From NCBI GenBank assembly GCA_900752845.1, contig CAADWU010000121.1, positions 1 through 29,788 on the forward strand: DNA of 29,788 nucleotides. The letters are read 5' to 3'. Shown piece after piece: positions 16,145 through 23,541 of the stretch. Within the stretch, counting starts at the first letter, position 1; each line of letters opens with the position of its first letter. Made by a program: the position numbers and the translations under genes. Below the pieces are notes generated by a model that ran no database searches, was not told where the DNA came from, and saw only the letters and a list, made by a program, of their open reading frames with translations. The stretch comes from Candidatus Gastranaerophilales bacterium (lineage in GTDB: Bacteria; Cyanobacteriota; Vampirovibrionia; Gastranaerophilales; Gastranaerophilaceae).

Positions 16145-16315
16145 TGTCGATGGGGGACTTGTCTTGGATTTCCTCCACGCTCACAGAGTTTCGCTTTTGA
16201 GCCTGACGGCTCAGTCCGCTCAATCTGTTCGCTATCCGGACTAGCAACTTCGTTGCGTCGTCCGTGCGGAAATCCGCTGAACCCCCGAAAAGGGGCTTTG
16301 CGTCCTACCCATACT
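16145..16315. repeat. Highly structured, GC-rich segment next to tRNA-Leu, beginning with a copy of the tRNA 3' end
   Basis: TGTCGATGGGGGACTTG at 16145-16161 repeats the end of the tRNA gene (16357-16374), which has one more G. Behind it lies a series of stable palindromes. GGATTTCC (16166-16173) is complementary to GGAAATCC (16268-16275). They enclose TGAGCC-TGAC-GGCTCA (16198-16213) and a nested CGGAC/GTCCG plus GCAAC-TTC-GTTGC stem. CCCC-CGAAAA-GGGG follows at about 16282-16295. An open frame across it is an artefact of its GC content. It could be a small mobile palindromic element or a structured RNA. Confidence 0.6.
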
Positions 16316-16317
16316 AT

Positions 16318-16352
16318 AAAAAGTATTTAGGACTAAAGTCCAAATACTTTTT
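16318..16352. terminator. Terminator of the tRNA-Leu gene
   Basis: AAAAAGTATTT pairs with AAATACTTTTT (11 bp), and the stem continues as GGACT-AA-AGTCC with one unpaired base. On the minus strand the hairpin begins 5 bases after the tRNA 3' end. The terminal A and T runs make it usable in both directions. Confidence 0.85.
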
Positions 16353-16356
16353 ATGG

Positions 16357-16437
16357 TGTCGATGGGGGGACTTGAACCCCCACGGATTACTCCACACGCC
16401 CCTCAAACGTGCACGTCTACCATTCCGCCACATCGAC
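16357..16437 (-). tRNA. tRNA-Leu (anticodon GAG)
   Basis: The minus strand folds into a complete class II tRNA. The acceptor stem GTCGATG/CATCGAC is followed by discriminator A. The anticodon stem CACGT/GCGTG holds loop TTGAGGG, with anticodon GAG for CUC/CUU. There is a short variable arm GGA/TCC, and the T arm is GGGGG-TTCAAGT-CCCCC. The CCA end is not encoded. A variable arm is expected for leucine tRNAs. Confidence 0.95.
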
Positions 16438-16471
16438 TTAATCGACTTAAATACTTATATTTTTCACATTT

Positions 16472-16501
16472 ATTCTATCATAAACTAAAACTTCTTTGCA
16501 A
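16472..16501 (-). promoter_or_regulatory. Candidate promoter of tRNA-Leu
   Basis: On the minus strand TTGCAA (16496-16501), 18 bases and TAGAAT (16472-16477), preceded by TG as an extended -10. It overlaps the last codons of the glycosyltransferase gene. Confidence 0.45.
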
Positions 16502-17462
16502 CCATTTCTTTAAACTTTAATTTCCAGTATCCGTCCGATATTTTAGGGTTAAATTTTACCCACCAGCCGAACGGATAATCTTGTTTCACATGTAAAAGAA
16601 GCTTTGAGTATTCCTCAAAATATTCCATCTTCAAATCATCCTGAAACTTACCAAGCCATGATGTTGCTTTCGAAAAATATCTGTTTATAAATATATCCTT
16701 ATAATCATCTGACTTACCTGTTTTCTTAAGCAATTCTTCTACAGCATAAAATACATAAATCGGTGAAAAATTCTTTTTCTTTTTAACAGCAGTAACTGCA
16801 CCTGTTCTGTTTTTTCGATAACAATATAAATTTTCGGGCAATAAAACAATTCTTTTGGCAGTAATCATAGAATGAAAGAAAGGAAGCTGGTCCTGACCGA
16901 CTTTTATCTCCTGAAATAATATATCGTTTTCGTTTAAAAAGCTGCGTTTATATAGTTTCGTCCATGCAGTTGAGGGGAATTTGAATACATCTTTCTTTAT
17001 ATCATTTGCAGAGAATACCTTGTTCTGATACTTTTTAGGCAGTTTGTCCGCACTGTATCCTCCTGATTTTCTGTTAAATTTACCATTATCTTTTACATAA
17101 CAGGAATATCCGCCAAAAATTACTATATCTGCATTGTCCTCATCTGCTTTTTTAGAGGCTTTTAATAAAGCATCCTGTTCAAGCCAATCATCGCTGTCTA
17201 CAAAATAAACATACTCGCTTTTGGCAATTTTCAATCCTGTGTTTCTTGCAACACCGGAGCCTTCATTTTCTTTATCTATAATTATAATTCGTTTGTCACG
17301 TCTTTTATAAGCATGCATAACAGCAAGAGAATTATCGGTAGAACCGTCGTTTACACAAATTATTTCAATATCTTTTAAAGACTGATAACAAATACTGTCA
17401 AGACACATAGGCAAGTATTTCTCTACATTATAAACAGGTATTATTACAGAAATCTTTGGCAC
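16485..17462 (-). CDS. Family 2 glycosyltransferase
   Basis: 325 residues from GTG at 17462. Two consecutive GTG codons exist. The second lies 6 bases after the RBS GGAGG and gives the usual family start MPKISVIIPVYNVEKYL, so it is preferred. The GT-A fold motifs are clear: the nucleotide-binding strand IEIICVNDGSTDNS, NEGSGVARNTGLKIAKSEY, and the metal-binding YFVDSDDW (DSDD at 89-92), then WTKLYKRSF. It transfers an activated sugar, probably to a surface polysaccharide or protein. It follows flgC by about 50 bp on the same strand. Flagellin or pilin glycosylation is a reasonable guess but not shown. There is no signal or membrane segment. Confidence 0.93.
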   Translation of the reverse strand: MPKISVIIPVYNVEKYLPMCLDSICYQSLKDIEIICVNDGSTDNSLAVMHAYKRRDKRIIIIDKENEGSGVARNTGLKIAKSEYVYFVDSDDWLEQDALLKASKKADEDNADIVIFGGYSCYVKDNGKFNRKSGGYSADKLPKKYQNKVFSANDIKKDVFKFPSTAWTKLYKRSFLNENDILFQEIKVGQDQLPFFHSMITAKRIVLLPENLYCYRKNRTGAVTAVKKKKNFSPIYVFYAVEELLKKTGKSDDYKDIFINRYFSKATSWLGKFQDDLKMEYFEEYSKLLLHVKQDYPFGWWVKFNPKISDGYWKLKFKEMVAKKF

Positions 17463-17513
17463 CACAAACCTCCAAAGCTATAATAACATAAAATCAAAAC
17501 TTTTCAGAAAATA

Positions 17514-17957
17514 TTATCTTCCTATTTCAGTTGCTTTTTGCGCCATTGATTTTGTAATATTAATCAACGCAAGGTTAGCTTCGTAAGCTCTTTGAGCAAG
17601 AATAGCATCCGCCATATCAACCATTGCATTAACATTTGAAGCTCTTATATAACCATTTTCATCAGCATCAGGGTGTCCCGGTCTGTAAATTCTATCACCC
17701 ATTGTCGGATCTTCCACACAGCCGTTAAATACAACACCGCCTTGAAGATAAGGTAAAGTTCCAACTCCGAAAACATCTTGTTTCATAGTGTTCATAAGAC
17801 CATGAAAAGAAATATCTTCTGTAGCATTTAAAACAGGAATACGTCTTACATAGTTCGGAGTATCAACGTTAGCAATGTTTTTTGCGTGAATATCCAGCCT
17901 TAAGCCATGTGCTTTTAAGGCATTTGAGCCGATATTCATTGATTCCATTATACTCAT
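17514..17957 (-). CDS. flgC: Flagellar basal-body rod protein FlgC
   Basis: 147 residues, standard length. FlgC is part of the proximal rod of the flagellar basal body and is exported by the flagellar type III machinery. The N-terminal rod motif reads NIGSNALKAHGLRLDIHAKNIANVDTPNY. The middle has YRPGHPDADENGYIRASNVN, typical of FlgC, and the C-terminal helix AILAQRAYEANLALINITKSM carries the other rod signature. The RBS AAAGG precedes the ATG inside a repeated sequence. fliE, which often follows flgBC, is not downstream here. Confidence 0.95.
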   Translation of the reverse strand: MSIMESMNIGSNALKAHGLRLDIHAKNIANVDTPNYVRRIPVLNATEDISFHGLMNTMKQDVFGVGTLPYLQGGVVFNGCVEDPTMGDRIYRPGHPDADENGYIRASNVNAMVDMADAILAQRAYEANLALINITKSMAQKATEIGR

Positions 17958-17960
17958 TTT

Positions 17961-18110
17961 TTCACCCTTTCTGACGATTATTGTTTTAAATTCTTGTATG
18001 CTTGTCTGTCACTCACTTCGTTCGTTCCCGCTTCACCCTCTCTGACGGTTATTGTCAAAATTTGCTATATATTGGTAAGTCGCTTACGCTCCCGTTTTTT
18101 ACCCTTTCTT
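17961..18110. repeat. Repeated segment in the flgB-flgC spacer
   Basis: A unit at 17961-17992 (TTCACCCTTTCTGACGATTA...) returns at 18032-18063 (TTCACCCTCTCTGACGGTTA...), 71 bp later, with about 27 of 32 bases equal. A shorter third copy, TTTTTTACCCTTTCTT, lies at about 18095-18110. Each unit carries the flgC RBS region on the minus strand (AGAAAGGGTGAAAAA). The two upstream copies are each followed by a CGGGAnCG...GCGA type sequence. Confidence 0.6.
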
Positions 18111-18111
18111 A

Positions 18112-18459
18112 TCACTTACCTACATTTATTACTGTTTTCATTTCCGTAATTATATTAGACATTCTTCTTGTTGCCATCGTATAAAGAAGTGAGTTTTGTT
18201 GAATTTCCATCAACTCATGAGCAGGATCAATTTCTTCACCTCTTTTTTCATCAATAACCCCTGAAGGTCCGAGGACTTCGGAAAGCTTGGTTTCTAAAGG
18301 ACTGTTCATTGAATTCAGATAATCACCAAAGTTTACATCACGACGTACATACCCGGGAGTATCAATATTTGCAAGGTTAGAACCTAACGCCCTTTGTTTT
18401 TGCGTTATTAAGTCCATCATTAATGTAACTTTACCCATATTATCGAGTGATGTGAACAT
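18112..18459 (-). CDS. flgB: Flagellar basal-body rod protein FlgB
   Basis: 115 residues, slightly short for FlgB (usually 120-138). Rod motif near the N terminus: MDLITQKQRALGSNLANIDTPGYVRRDVNFGDYL. DPAHELMEIQQNSLLYTMATRRMSNIITEMKTVI at the end is typical of FlgB. The protein forms the base of the rod. It is 12 bp downstream of the FlgG-type gene and separated from flgC by a 154-bp repeat-bearing spacer. Confidence 0.93.
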   Translation of the reverse strand: MFTSLDNMGKVTLMMDLITQKQRALGSNLANIDTPGYVRRDVNFGDYLNSMNSPLETKLSEVLGPSGVIDEKRGEEIDPAHELMEIQQNSLLYTMATRRMSNIITEMKTVINVGK

Positions 18460-18471
18460 TTGCTACGCTCC

Positions 18472-19185
18472 CTATTCTCTTATATTAATTGCTTTGTTGT
18501 ACATATCATCTACAACTTTCATCATACGCATACTTGCAAGCATTGATGCATTAAGTCTGAGCATATCTGTTGTAGAACTGTATATATTAGTATTTGAATT
18601 TTCAAGATTGTTCTGGCAGAAGCATTCATGGTCTTTTACAAGTTCTGCTTCACCTGAATCTTCAGTAGGCACAAGCTTATTCATTCCTGCCTGTTCAAGA
18701 TTTTCCTGAGATGCGAAACGGACAAGAGGGATTGTACCCAGCTTTTTAGGAGTTGCATCTGCTGCATCATAAGAGAATACTTCACCGTTAGATTTAATTT
18801 CAAATTTATAGCAGTTTGTCGGAATTTTAATACCTTCACCGACAATCCAGTCATCAGCAGTTACAAGATATCCGTCTTTTCCTTGCTTAAATGAGCCGTC
18901 ACGAGTGTAGGCAACCTCTCCTTCAGGCGATACGACAGGAATAAACCCTACACCGCTGATTGCAACATCGTACGGATTGCTTGTAATCTGAATGGAGCCC
19001 TGTTTATAATCAGATCTTACAGCACCTGTAATATATCCGTCTTCTTTAAGCATCTGCTCAAAACTGACAGATTTATAACCTCTGGTGTTCATATTTGCAA
19101 GATTGTTACCTACGTAACCCAGTTTTTCAAACTGATTGGTTGCGTTGCTGATACTTTTTCTGACTATTCCCTGCATACTGTACAT
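18472..19185 (-). CDS. flgG: Flagellar distal rod protein, FlgG/FlgF family
   Basis: 237 residues. The rod signature is GYVGNNLANMNTRGYKSVSFEQML. The family core follows: KQGSIQITSNPYDVAISGVGFIPV, then AYTRDGSFKQGKDGYLVTADDWIVGEG and LGTIPLVRFASQENLEQAG. These are the standard FlgG/FlgF domain features, on the short side (FlgG is usually about 260). The C-terminal helix NASMLASMRMMKVVDDMYNKAI corresponds to the second rod motif but lacks the usual EAQRAYQ. Which of the two upstream genes is FlgF and which FlgG is not certain; this one is closer to FlgG. It is cotranscribed with the preceding gene (27 bp gap) and flgB (12 bp gap). Confidence 0.85.
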   Translation of the reverse strand: MYSMQGIVRKSISNATNQFEKLGYVGNNLANMNTRGYKSVSFEQMLKEDGYITGAVRSDYKQGSIQITSNPYDVAISGVGFIPVVSPEGEVAYTRDGSFKQGKDGYLVTADDWIVGEGIKIPTNCYKFEIKSNGEVFSYDAADATPKKLGTIPLVRFASQENLEQAGMNKLVPTEDSGEAELVKDHECFCQNNLENSNTNIYSSTTDMLRLNASMLASMRMMKVVDDMYNKAINIRE

Positions 19186-19212
19186 ATTTACCTGCCTTTA
19201 ATTCTTAATTAA

Positions 19213-19911
19213 TTATGATGTTGAACCTAATTGTGAAATTACTTTTTGGAGATTTTGGTTTTGTATCATAAAAATTTGTCTGTTTGCTTCAAAATTTCTG
19301 ATAATAGGCATCATACCTATAAATTCATTTTGAAGCGATACGTTTGAATACTCGTTATAACCCTGTTTAACCTGCGGGTCCATTACAACTGCACCGTCTG
19401 CAGAAACCACTCCTAGAAAAGCAACGTTTTCAAGCTTGTTAGTATTTTTATTAAATACACTTACAAGCCCTTTAGAATTTATTTTAATATCTGTAAGTTT
19501 TTCAGGCACAACCGGCAGCTGAATAGGAGTTCCTGCATTTGAAAGCACCTGTTCATCTTCAAGAGTTAAGAGATTTCCTTCTTTATCAATTTTAAACCTG
19601 CCGTCACGTGTAAGTCTTATACCGTCAGCGGTTTGGGTTTGAAAGTATCCTTTATTTGCAAGCGCAATATCTAAAGGATTGTCTGACATAGCAATACGGC
19701 CGACTTTATCGTCAACGGTTTTTGAAAGCCCATGTACCCCAATCCATTCAGTAAATGAAGATACAACGGGTTCTTCTCTTTGATATCCGATTTTATCAAA
19801 GCCCGTAACGTTTTCGTTATGCATTCCGATAAGTTCGCTTTGAACATGCATCGCCCTCAGGGATGCTGTCAAGCCTTTTTCGCAATACCTTATTCCACCG
19901 TTAATTATCAT
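19213..19911 (-). CDS. flgF: Flagellar hook-basal body protein, FlgF/FlgG family (diverged)
   Basis: 232 residues. The N-terminal rod motif is altered: the usual ANN-x-AN-x-NT-x-GFK reads MHNENVTGFDKIGYQREEP. The domain after it is normal: DDKVGRIAMSDNPLDIALANKGYFQTQ, RLTRDGRFKIDKEGNLLTLEDEQV, and the C-terminal helix FEANRQIFMIQNQNLQKVISQL. It is the first of four flagellar genes in the order flgF-like, flgG, flgB, flgC. An RBS (AGAGG) lies 5 bases before the ATG. A TTGACT element about 110 bp upstream could be part of a promoter, but I could not find a convincing -10 or FliA site. Confidence 0.75.
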   Translation of the reverse strand: MIINGGIRYCEKGLTASLRAMHVQSELIGMHNENVTGFDKIGYQREEPVVSSFTEWIGVHGLSKTVDDKVGRIAMSDNPLDIALANKGYFQTQTADGIRLTRDGRFKIDKEGNLLTLEDEQVLSNAGTPIQLPVVPEKLTDIKINSKGLVSVFNKNTNKLENVAFLGVVSADGAVVMDPQVKQGYNEYSNVSLQNEFIGMMPIIRNFEANRQIFMIQNQNLQKVISQLGSTS

Positions 19912-20031
19912 TACTACCTCTTTTTTCTAATACATTCGGATATTTACATGTTTAATTCAATAAATATTAAATAAATCATCCGTTTGCAGTAGGTGTCATG
20001 TTTCTTAATGATGTTTTTTTTAAAGTCAATA

Positions 20032-20769
20032 TTATCTGCTTACACGGTAAGGATAATTTTTAGGAATTTTCCATCCGTTTTCCTGAATAACAGAAGCACA
20101 CATACAATTTTTACATGTAGCAGATTCGTTGCAGCCTGCATAAGCATTATTATATAAATCTTCGCTTGAACCGTCCCAACCGTATTTATATGGTTCAAGT
20201 CCACGCTTAACATGATATTTCCATTCAGGTAAAGCAGAATTTGCAGGCATATAAATAAATCTGAATGCACACTTTCCTTGAGCATTACCAAGTGAGCCAT
20301 GTCTTGCTATACATTTTTCAGGGTCGCTGGAGTAAAATATCCAATCCCTCATACCGTTAGAATGAGCTGCTGCAAAGGCACTTCCGTCAGCAAGATAGAA
20401 TGTTGGTTTACCATCGTTGTCAACAGTAATCTTAATTGTTTTAATATGCTTTGCTAAATAAATATTGTACCATTCTAAAATTATTGAAGAACCTTCAATC
20501 GGGTTTCCGTCTTCATCGGTAAGAACACCGTTTTTATCCTGATACCAACCCTCTTTGTCACCATATTCAACTTCTGCCATTTTTAACGCCTGATTAAAAA
20601 CAGAGTAAAATTTAGCAAGCCTTGTTTCAACAGTTCTGTTAATATTATTTTGAATAAGAACAGGCAAAGTCATAGCAGCAACAACACCGATAATGCCTAA
20701 AGTAATCAATACTTCCGCAAGAGTAAACGCACTGCTATAGGAGCTTAAACGGTTGCCCCCCCCCCGCAA
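20032..20769 (-). CDS. Type IV-type prepilin, 5' end out of frame with its RBS/ATG through a G10 tract
   Basis: The open frame gives a prepilin with FTLAEVLITLGIIGVVAAMTLP, the cleavage site and hydrophobic stalk of type IV pilin/pseudopilin proteins. Its globular part has several Cys residues near the C terminus (AGCNESATCKNCMC) and ends with ENGWKIPKNYPYRVSR. Cleavage would be at SSA/FTLAE. In the observed sequence this frame can start only from a weak TTG (20767-20769), directly before ten G residues and without its own RBS. The natural ATG at 20793-20795 has a good RBS (AAAGGAG) but is in another frame. One more G, or two fewer, would restore a leader of MKRFIIFAFC-Gly4-NRLSSYSSA. The gene is therefore either switched off, expressed by slippage, or affected by a homopolymer sequencing error. 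Its promoter is at 20858-20886. Confidence 0.85.
   Translation of the reverse strand: MRGGGNRLSSYSSAFTLAEVLITLGIIGVVAAMTLPVLIQNNINRTVETRLAKFYSVFNQALKMAEVEYGDKEGWYQDKNGVLTDEDGNPIEGSSIILEWYNIYLAKHIKTIKITVDNDGKPTFYLADGSAFAAAHSNGMRDWIFYSSDPEKCIARHGSLGNAQGKCAFRFIYMPANSALPEWKYHVKRGLEPYKYGWDGSSEDLYNNAYAGCNESATCKNCMCASVIQENGWKIPKNYPYRVSR
20740..20766 (-). repeat. 27-bp shared element with a ten-G tract (copy 1)
   Basis: On the plus strand GGAGCTTAAACGGTTGC is followed by ten C and G. The identical 27 bases occur at 29628-29654. On the coding (minus) strand this is C-G10-CAACCGTTTAAGCTCC. Both copies lie at the 5' end of a prepilin gene, while the flanking sequences differ. Confidence 0.95.
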
Positions 20770-20795
20770 AATGCGAAAATAATAAATCTTTTCAT
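20745..20795 (-). CDS. Short upstream frame read from the prepilin RBS (16 codons)
   Basis: ATG at 20793-20795 with RBS AAAGGAG encodes MKRFIIFAFCGGGATV and stops at TAA (20745-20747), within the shared element. This is what the ribosome would make from the expected start with exactly ten G. It is probably the out-of-frame beginning of the prepilin rather than an independent peptide. Confidence 0.55.
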   Translation of the reverse strand: MKRFIIFAFCGGGATV

Positions 20796-20857
20796 ATTTT
20801 AGCTCCTTTCATTGACCAATTTGAAGAGCAGCTTTGCTGACTCCTTTTTTTATACAT

Positions 20858-20886
20858 ATTATAAACGATTTTTTTATATTATTCAA
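20858..20886 (-). promoter_or_regulatory. Promoter of prepilin 1
   Basis: On the minus strand TTGAAT (20881-20886), exactly 17 bases and TATAAT (20858-20863). It overlaps the end of the S4-domain gene. The leader of about 55 nt contains two AGGAG sequences, the second of which serves the ATG at 20795. Confidence 0.7.
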
Positions 20887-21124
20887 CTATTTCATATAAA
20901 GTTGGGGCTTCCTGAACACTCACATTATTTGCAGGAACTTTTAAAATCTTTGCTGTCACAGTTCTGTTAGCATATTCAATTTTTATAATATCACCCTCTT
21001 TTATCTGTTTAGCAGGTTTTGCAGGATTGCCGTTTACAAAAACCCTTCCGGTATCAGAAACTTCATTTGCAACAGTTCTTCTTTTTATTAATCTTGAAAC
21101 CTTTAAAAATTTATCTAATCTCAT
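20879..21124 (-). CDS. S4-domain RNA-binding protein, RqcP/Hsp15-like
   Basis: 81 residues made almost entirely of an S4 domain: MRLDKFLKVSRLIKRRTVANEV at the start, then GRVFVNGNPAKPAKQIKEGDIIKI. The size and sequence match the RqcP (YlmH-neighbour, YabO) group, which helps RqcH add alanine tails to stalled nascent chains on 50S subunits, and the related heat-shock protein Hsp15. Which one cannot be decided by eye, as no rqcH is in the window. The RBS AAAGGAG precedes the ATG. It is divergent from the metallophosphoesterase gene. Confidence 0.85.
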   Translation of the reverse strand: MRLDKFLKVSRLIKRRTVANEVSDTGRVFVNGNPAKPAKQIKEGDIIKIEYANRTVTAKILKVPANNVSVQEAPTLYEIVE

Positions 21125-21140
21125 AATTTCTCCTTTCTAT

Positions 21141-21169
21141 ATATTATAATTTATGTTATAATTTGTCCA
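21141..21169 (-). promoter_or_regulatory. Candidate promoter of the S4-domain gene
   Basis: On the minus strand TGGACA (21164-21169), 17 bases and TAATAT (21141-21146). Overlapping TATAAT sequences on the plus strand (for example 21157-21162) may serve the divergent phosphoesterase gene. Confidence 0.4.
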
Positions 21170-21184
21170 GAGGGCTTAAAATAA

Positions 21185-21997
21185 ATGAAGAAGAATATAA
21201 TTTTAACTTTATTGTCATTGTTTTTACTTCAAAATGCCGTATGGGCAGAAGTAATAAAATTTGCACAAATTGCAGATGCACATTTTATTGCAGGTAATGC
21301 TTACAGGACACAGGTTCTTGAAGAAGCAGTAGAAAGCATTAATAAAGAAAAAGACATTGCATTTGTAGTCTTTACGGGTGACAATATTGATTCGCCAAAA
21401 CCATATTATCTTCCTGACTTTGTCAAAACAATTAACAGGTTGAATGTACCTTACTATATAGTTATTGGTAATCACGATGTATATAAAAATAACGGACTTT
21501 CAAAATCTCAGTATTTGGAAATTATAAGAGAAAATAATTTCTTCTACAGATATACAAAACCTAATTATGTATTTAAGAAAAACGGTTTTGTATTTATTGT
21601 TGTAGATGGTGCTAAAGAAGTCATACCGGGTTCCGGCGGCTACTACAGACAAGACACTCTCAACTGGCTGGATAAACAATTAACAAAACACAAAAGTGAA
21701 CCTGTAATAATTTTTCAACATTTTCCGGTAGTTGAGCCGAAAGAATCAAAAACACATGAGGTTTACCAAAAAGAAAATTACTTAAATATAATTGACAGTC
21801 ACGATAATATAATATCCGTAATTGCAGGGCATTATCACATTAATGGAGAAAAAATGAGAAACGGAGTTTATCACATATCTTCTCCAACATTGTTAAGCAC
21901 TTCCCCTGTTTACAAAATTATCACAGTGACAACTACAAAAGGATATTCTCCTATGATTTATACAGAACTTAAGGAAATAGAACTGCCTAAGGAATAG
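21185..21997 (+). CDS. Exported calcineurin-like metallophosphoesterase
   Basis: 270 residues with signal peptide MKKNIILTLLSLFLLQNAVWA, so probably periplasmic. All metal-binding blocks of the calcineurin-like superfamily are present: DAHF (D31, H33), GDN (65-67), GNHD (95-98), then FQHFPVVEP and GHYHINGEK further on. Such enzymes hydrolyse phosphomono- or diesters; the substrate is not predictable. The C terminus (TVTTTKGYSPMIYTELKEI) is a beta-rich extension. There is only a modest RBS (AGAGG) about 13 bases before the ATG. A CNNM/CorC-type gene follows after 64 bp. Confidence 0.9.
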   Translation: MKKNIILTLLSLFLLQNAVWAEVIKFAQIADAHFIAGNAYRTQVLEEAVESINKEKDIAFVVFTGDNIDSPKPYYLPDFVKTINRLNVPYYIVIGNHDVYKNNGLSKSQYLEIIRENNFFYRYTKPNYVFKKNGFVFIVVDGAKEVIPGSGGYYRQDTLNWLDKQLTKHKSEPVIIFQHFPVVEPKESKTHEVYQKENYLNIIDSHDNIISVIAGHYHINGEKMRNGVYHISSPTLLSTSPVYKIITVTTTKGYSPMIYTELKEIELPKE

Positions 21998-22061
21998 GAT
22001 TGCATTTTTTTATAAATAATATTATAATTGCTTTAAAAAGTATTAGAGGAAACTAAATATA

Positions 22062-23417
22062 ATGGATGAGACGGGTAACATGATTTTTAATTTGTTTGTA
22101 ATAGCATTCTTGTTATTTTCAAACGGATTTTTTGTGGCATCAGAATTTGCAATGGTAAAGGTTAGAAAAACAAGGATTGAACAACTTGTTAACGAAGGCA
22201 ACCATAATGCTAAAATTGCACTTGAAGCTATAAAGGACTTAGATAAATTTATAGCAGCAGTACAGCTCGGTGTTACAATTTCAAGTATCGGCTTAGGTTG
22301 GGTTGGAGAAGGCACACTTGCACATTTAATCGAACCTGTTTTTGCATACTTGCCGGGTATAAGCCAAACTATAGCAACTCACACAGTATCCGTATCAATT
22401 GCTTTTGCTCTTATTACATTCTTCCACGTAGTTATAGGAGAACTTATTCCTAAATCTATTGCACTTGAATTTACCGAAAAAACTGCTCTTGTTGTAGCAA
22501 AACCAATGCAGGTTATAACATTTATATTTAATCCTTTTATATGGATGCTCAATGGCTTCGGTAATCTGGTTTTAAAAGCATTTAACATTCCTCATACTCA
22601 TAAAGGTTCTCTTGTGCATTCCACAGAAGAACTAGATATGCTTGTTAATGCAAGTTATAACGGCGGTGTATTAAACGAAACAGAAAAAGAAATGCTCCAT
22701 AACGTATTCAAATTTTCTGATTTGACTGCAAAACAGGTTATGATACCAAGAACAGATATGGTTTGTATACCTATTGACATGCCCATGGAAGAATTAAATA
22801 AACTTGCAGCAGAAAGCCAGTACACCAGATATCCTGTTTATGAAGAAGATATTGACCACATTACAGGTCTGGTTCATGTTAAAGACTTATATTCACTTTC
22901 CATAAAAGATGAAGTTTGCCCTATAGCAAAAATTCAACGTGAAGTTTTAATGGTTCCTGAAACTATTACTATGGACAATCTTGTTTTGGAATTCAAAAAA
23001 CGCAAAGGTCAAATGGCAATCGTTATTGATGAATTCGGCGGAACATCAGGTCTTATTACTCTTGAAGATGTCTTAGAAGAAATCTTCGGTGAAGTACAAG
23101 ATGAATTTGATGAAGAAGAAGAATGCGACATTAAAGAAGTTGCACCAAATACATATTTAGCAAACTCTATGATGAGATTAGATGAGTTTGCGGAATTCTT
23201 CCAAATTGATGAAAAAGAAATTGATGATGAAGATATTGATACCATCGGCGGACTTGTTGTTAAACTTTTAGGCAGACTTGCAGAGGTAAATGATACCGTC
23301 AGCTTTAATAATTTAACTCTTGTTGTAAAAGAAGTAGACGGAGCAAGAATTACAAAACTTGAAATCATTAAAACTATTGCCGAGCCGTCTGTTGAAGAAG
23401 TTGAACAGCAAAATTAA
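22062..23417 (+). CDS. CNNM/CorC (HlyC) family membrane protein with CBS domains
   Basis: 451 residues in the usual layout: an N-terminal DUF21/CNNM membrane domain of about 190 residues with four hydrophobic stretches (for example FVIAFLLFSNGFFVASEFAM), a pair of CBS domains (about 205-325, with KQVMIPRTDMVCIP and IVIDEFGGTSGLITLEDVLEE), and the C-terminal CorC_HlyC domain (DIDTIGGLVVKLLGRLAEV). Bacterial members of this family are linked to magnesium/cobalt export and are often annotated as hemolysins, which is misleading. A second ATG six codons in (22080) is possible, but the first gives a typical N terminus. It may be cotranscribed with the upstream phosphoesterase. Confidence 0.92.
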   Translation: MDETGNMIFNLFVIAFLLFSNGFFVASEFAMVKVRKTRIEQLVNEGNHNAKIALEAIKDLDKFIAAVQLGVTISSIGLGWVGEGTLAHLIEPVFAYLPGISQTIATHTVSVSIAFALITFFHVVIGELIPKSIALEFTEKTALVVAKPMQVITFIFNPFIWMLNGFGNLVLKAFNIPHTHKGSLVHSTEELDMLVNASYNGGVLNETEKEMLHNVFKFSDLTAKQVMIPRTDMVCIPIDMPMEELNKLAAESQYTRYPVYEEDIDHITGLVHVKDLYSLSIKDEVCPIAKIQREVLMVPETITMDNLVLEFKKRKGQMAIVIDEFGGTSGLITLEDVLEEIFGEVQDEFDEEEECDIKEVAPNTYLANSMMRLDEFAEFFQIDEKEIDDEDIDTIGGLVVKLLGRLAEVNDTVSFNNLTLVVKEVDGARITKLEIIKTIAEPSVEEVEQQN

Positions 23418-23541
23418 GCATGCTCTTGTACACCACAAACTTTAGTAAAATTAAAACATTTCCTCTTTTTAAATGATGTGGCTAATCCTATATTGTATAG
23501 AATAGATATGTAAGATATTTGAACAATATTTGGGAAGTTTA

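Noticed and set aside
16118..16330. Open frame of 70 codons on the plus strand beside the tRNA-Leu
   Set aside because: It runs through the palindrome-rich segment and a copy of the tRNA end, has no RBS and its residues follow from hairpin sequence; this is a typical spurious translation.
16264..16488. Plus-strand open frame containing WGDLNPHGLLHTPL
   Set aside because: It is the antisense translation of tRNA-Leu, a well-known false protein.
19912..20031. FliA (sigma-28) promoter for the flagellar genes
   Set aside because: TAAA and CCGAAT occur on the minus strand upstream of flgF, but they are 11 bases apart, whereas the consensus needs 15; the match is not convincing.
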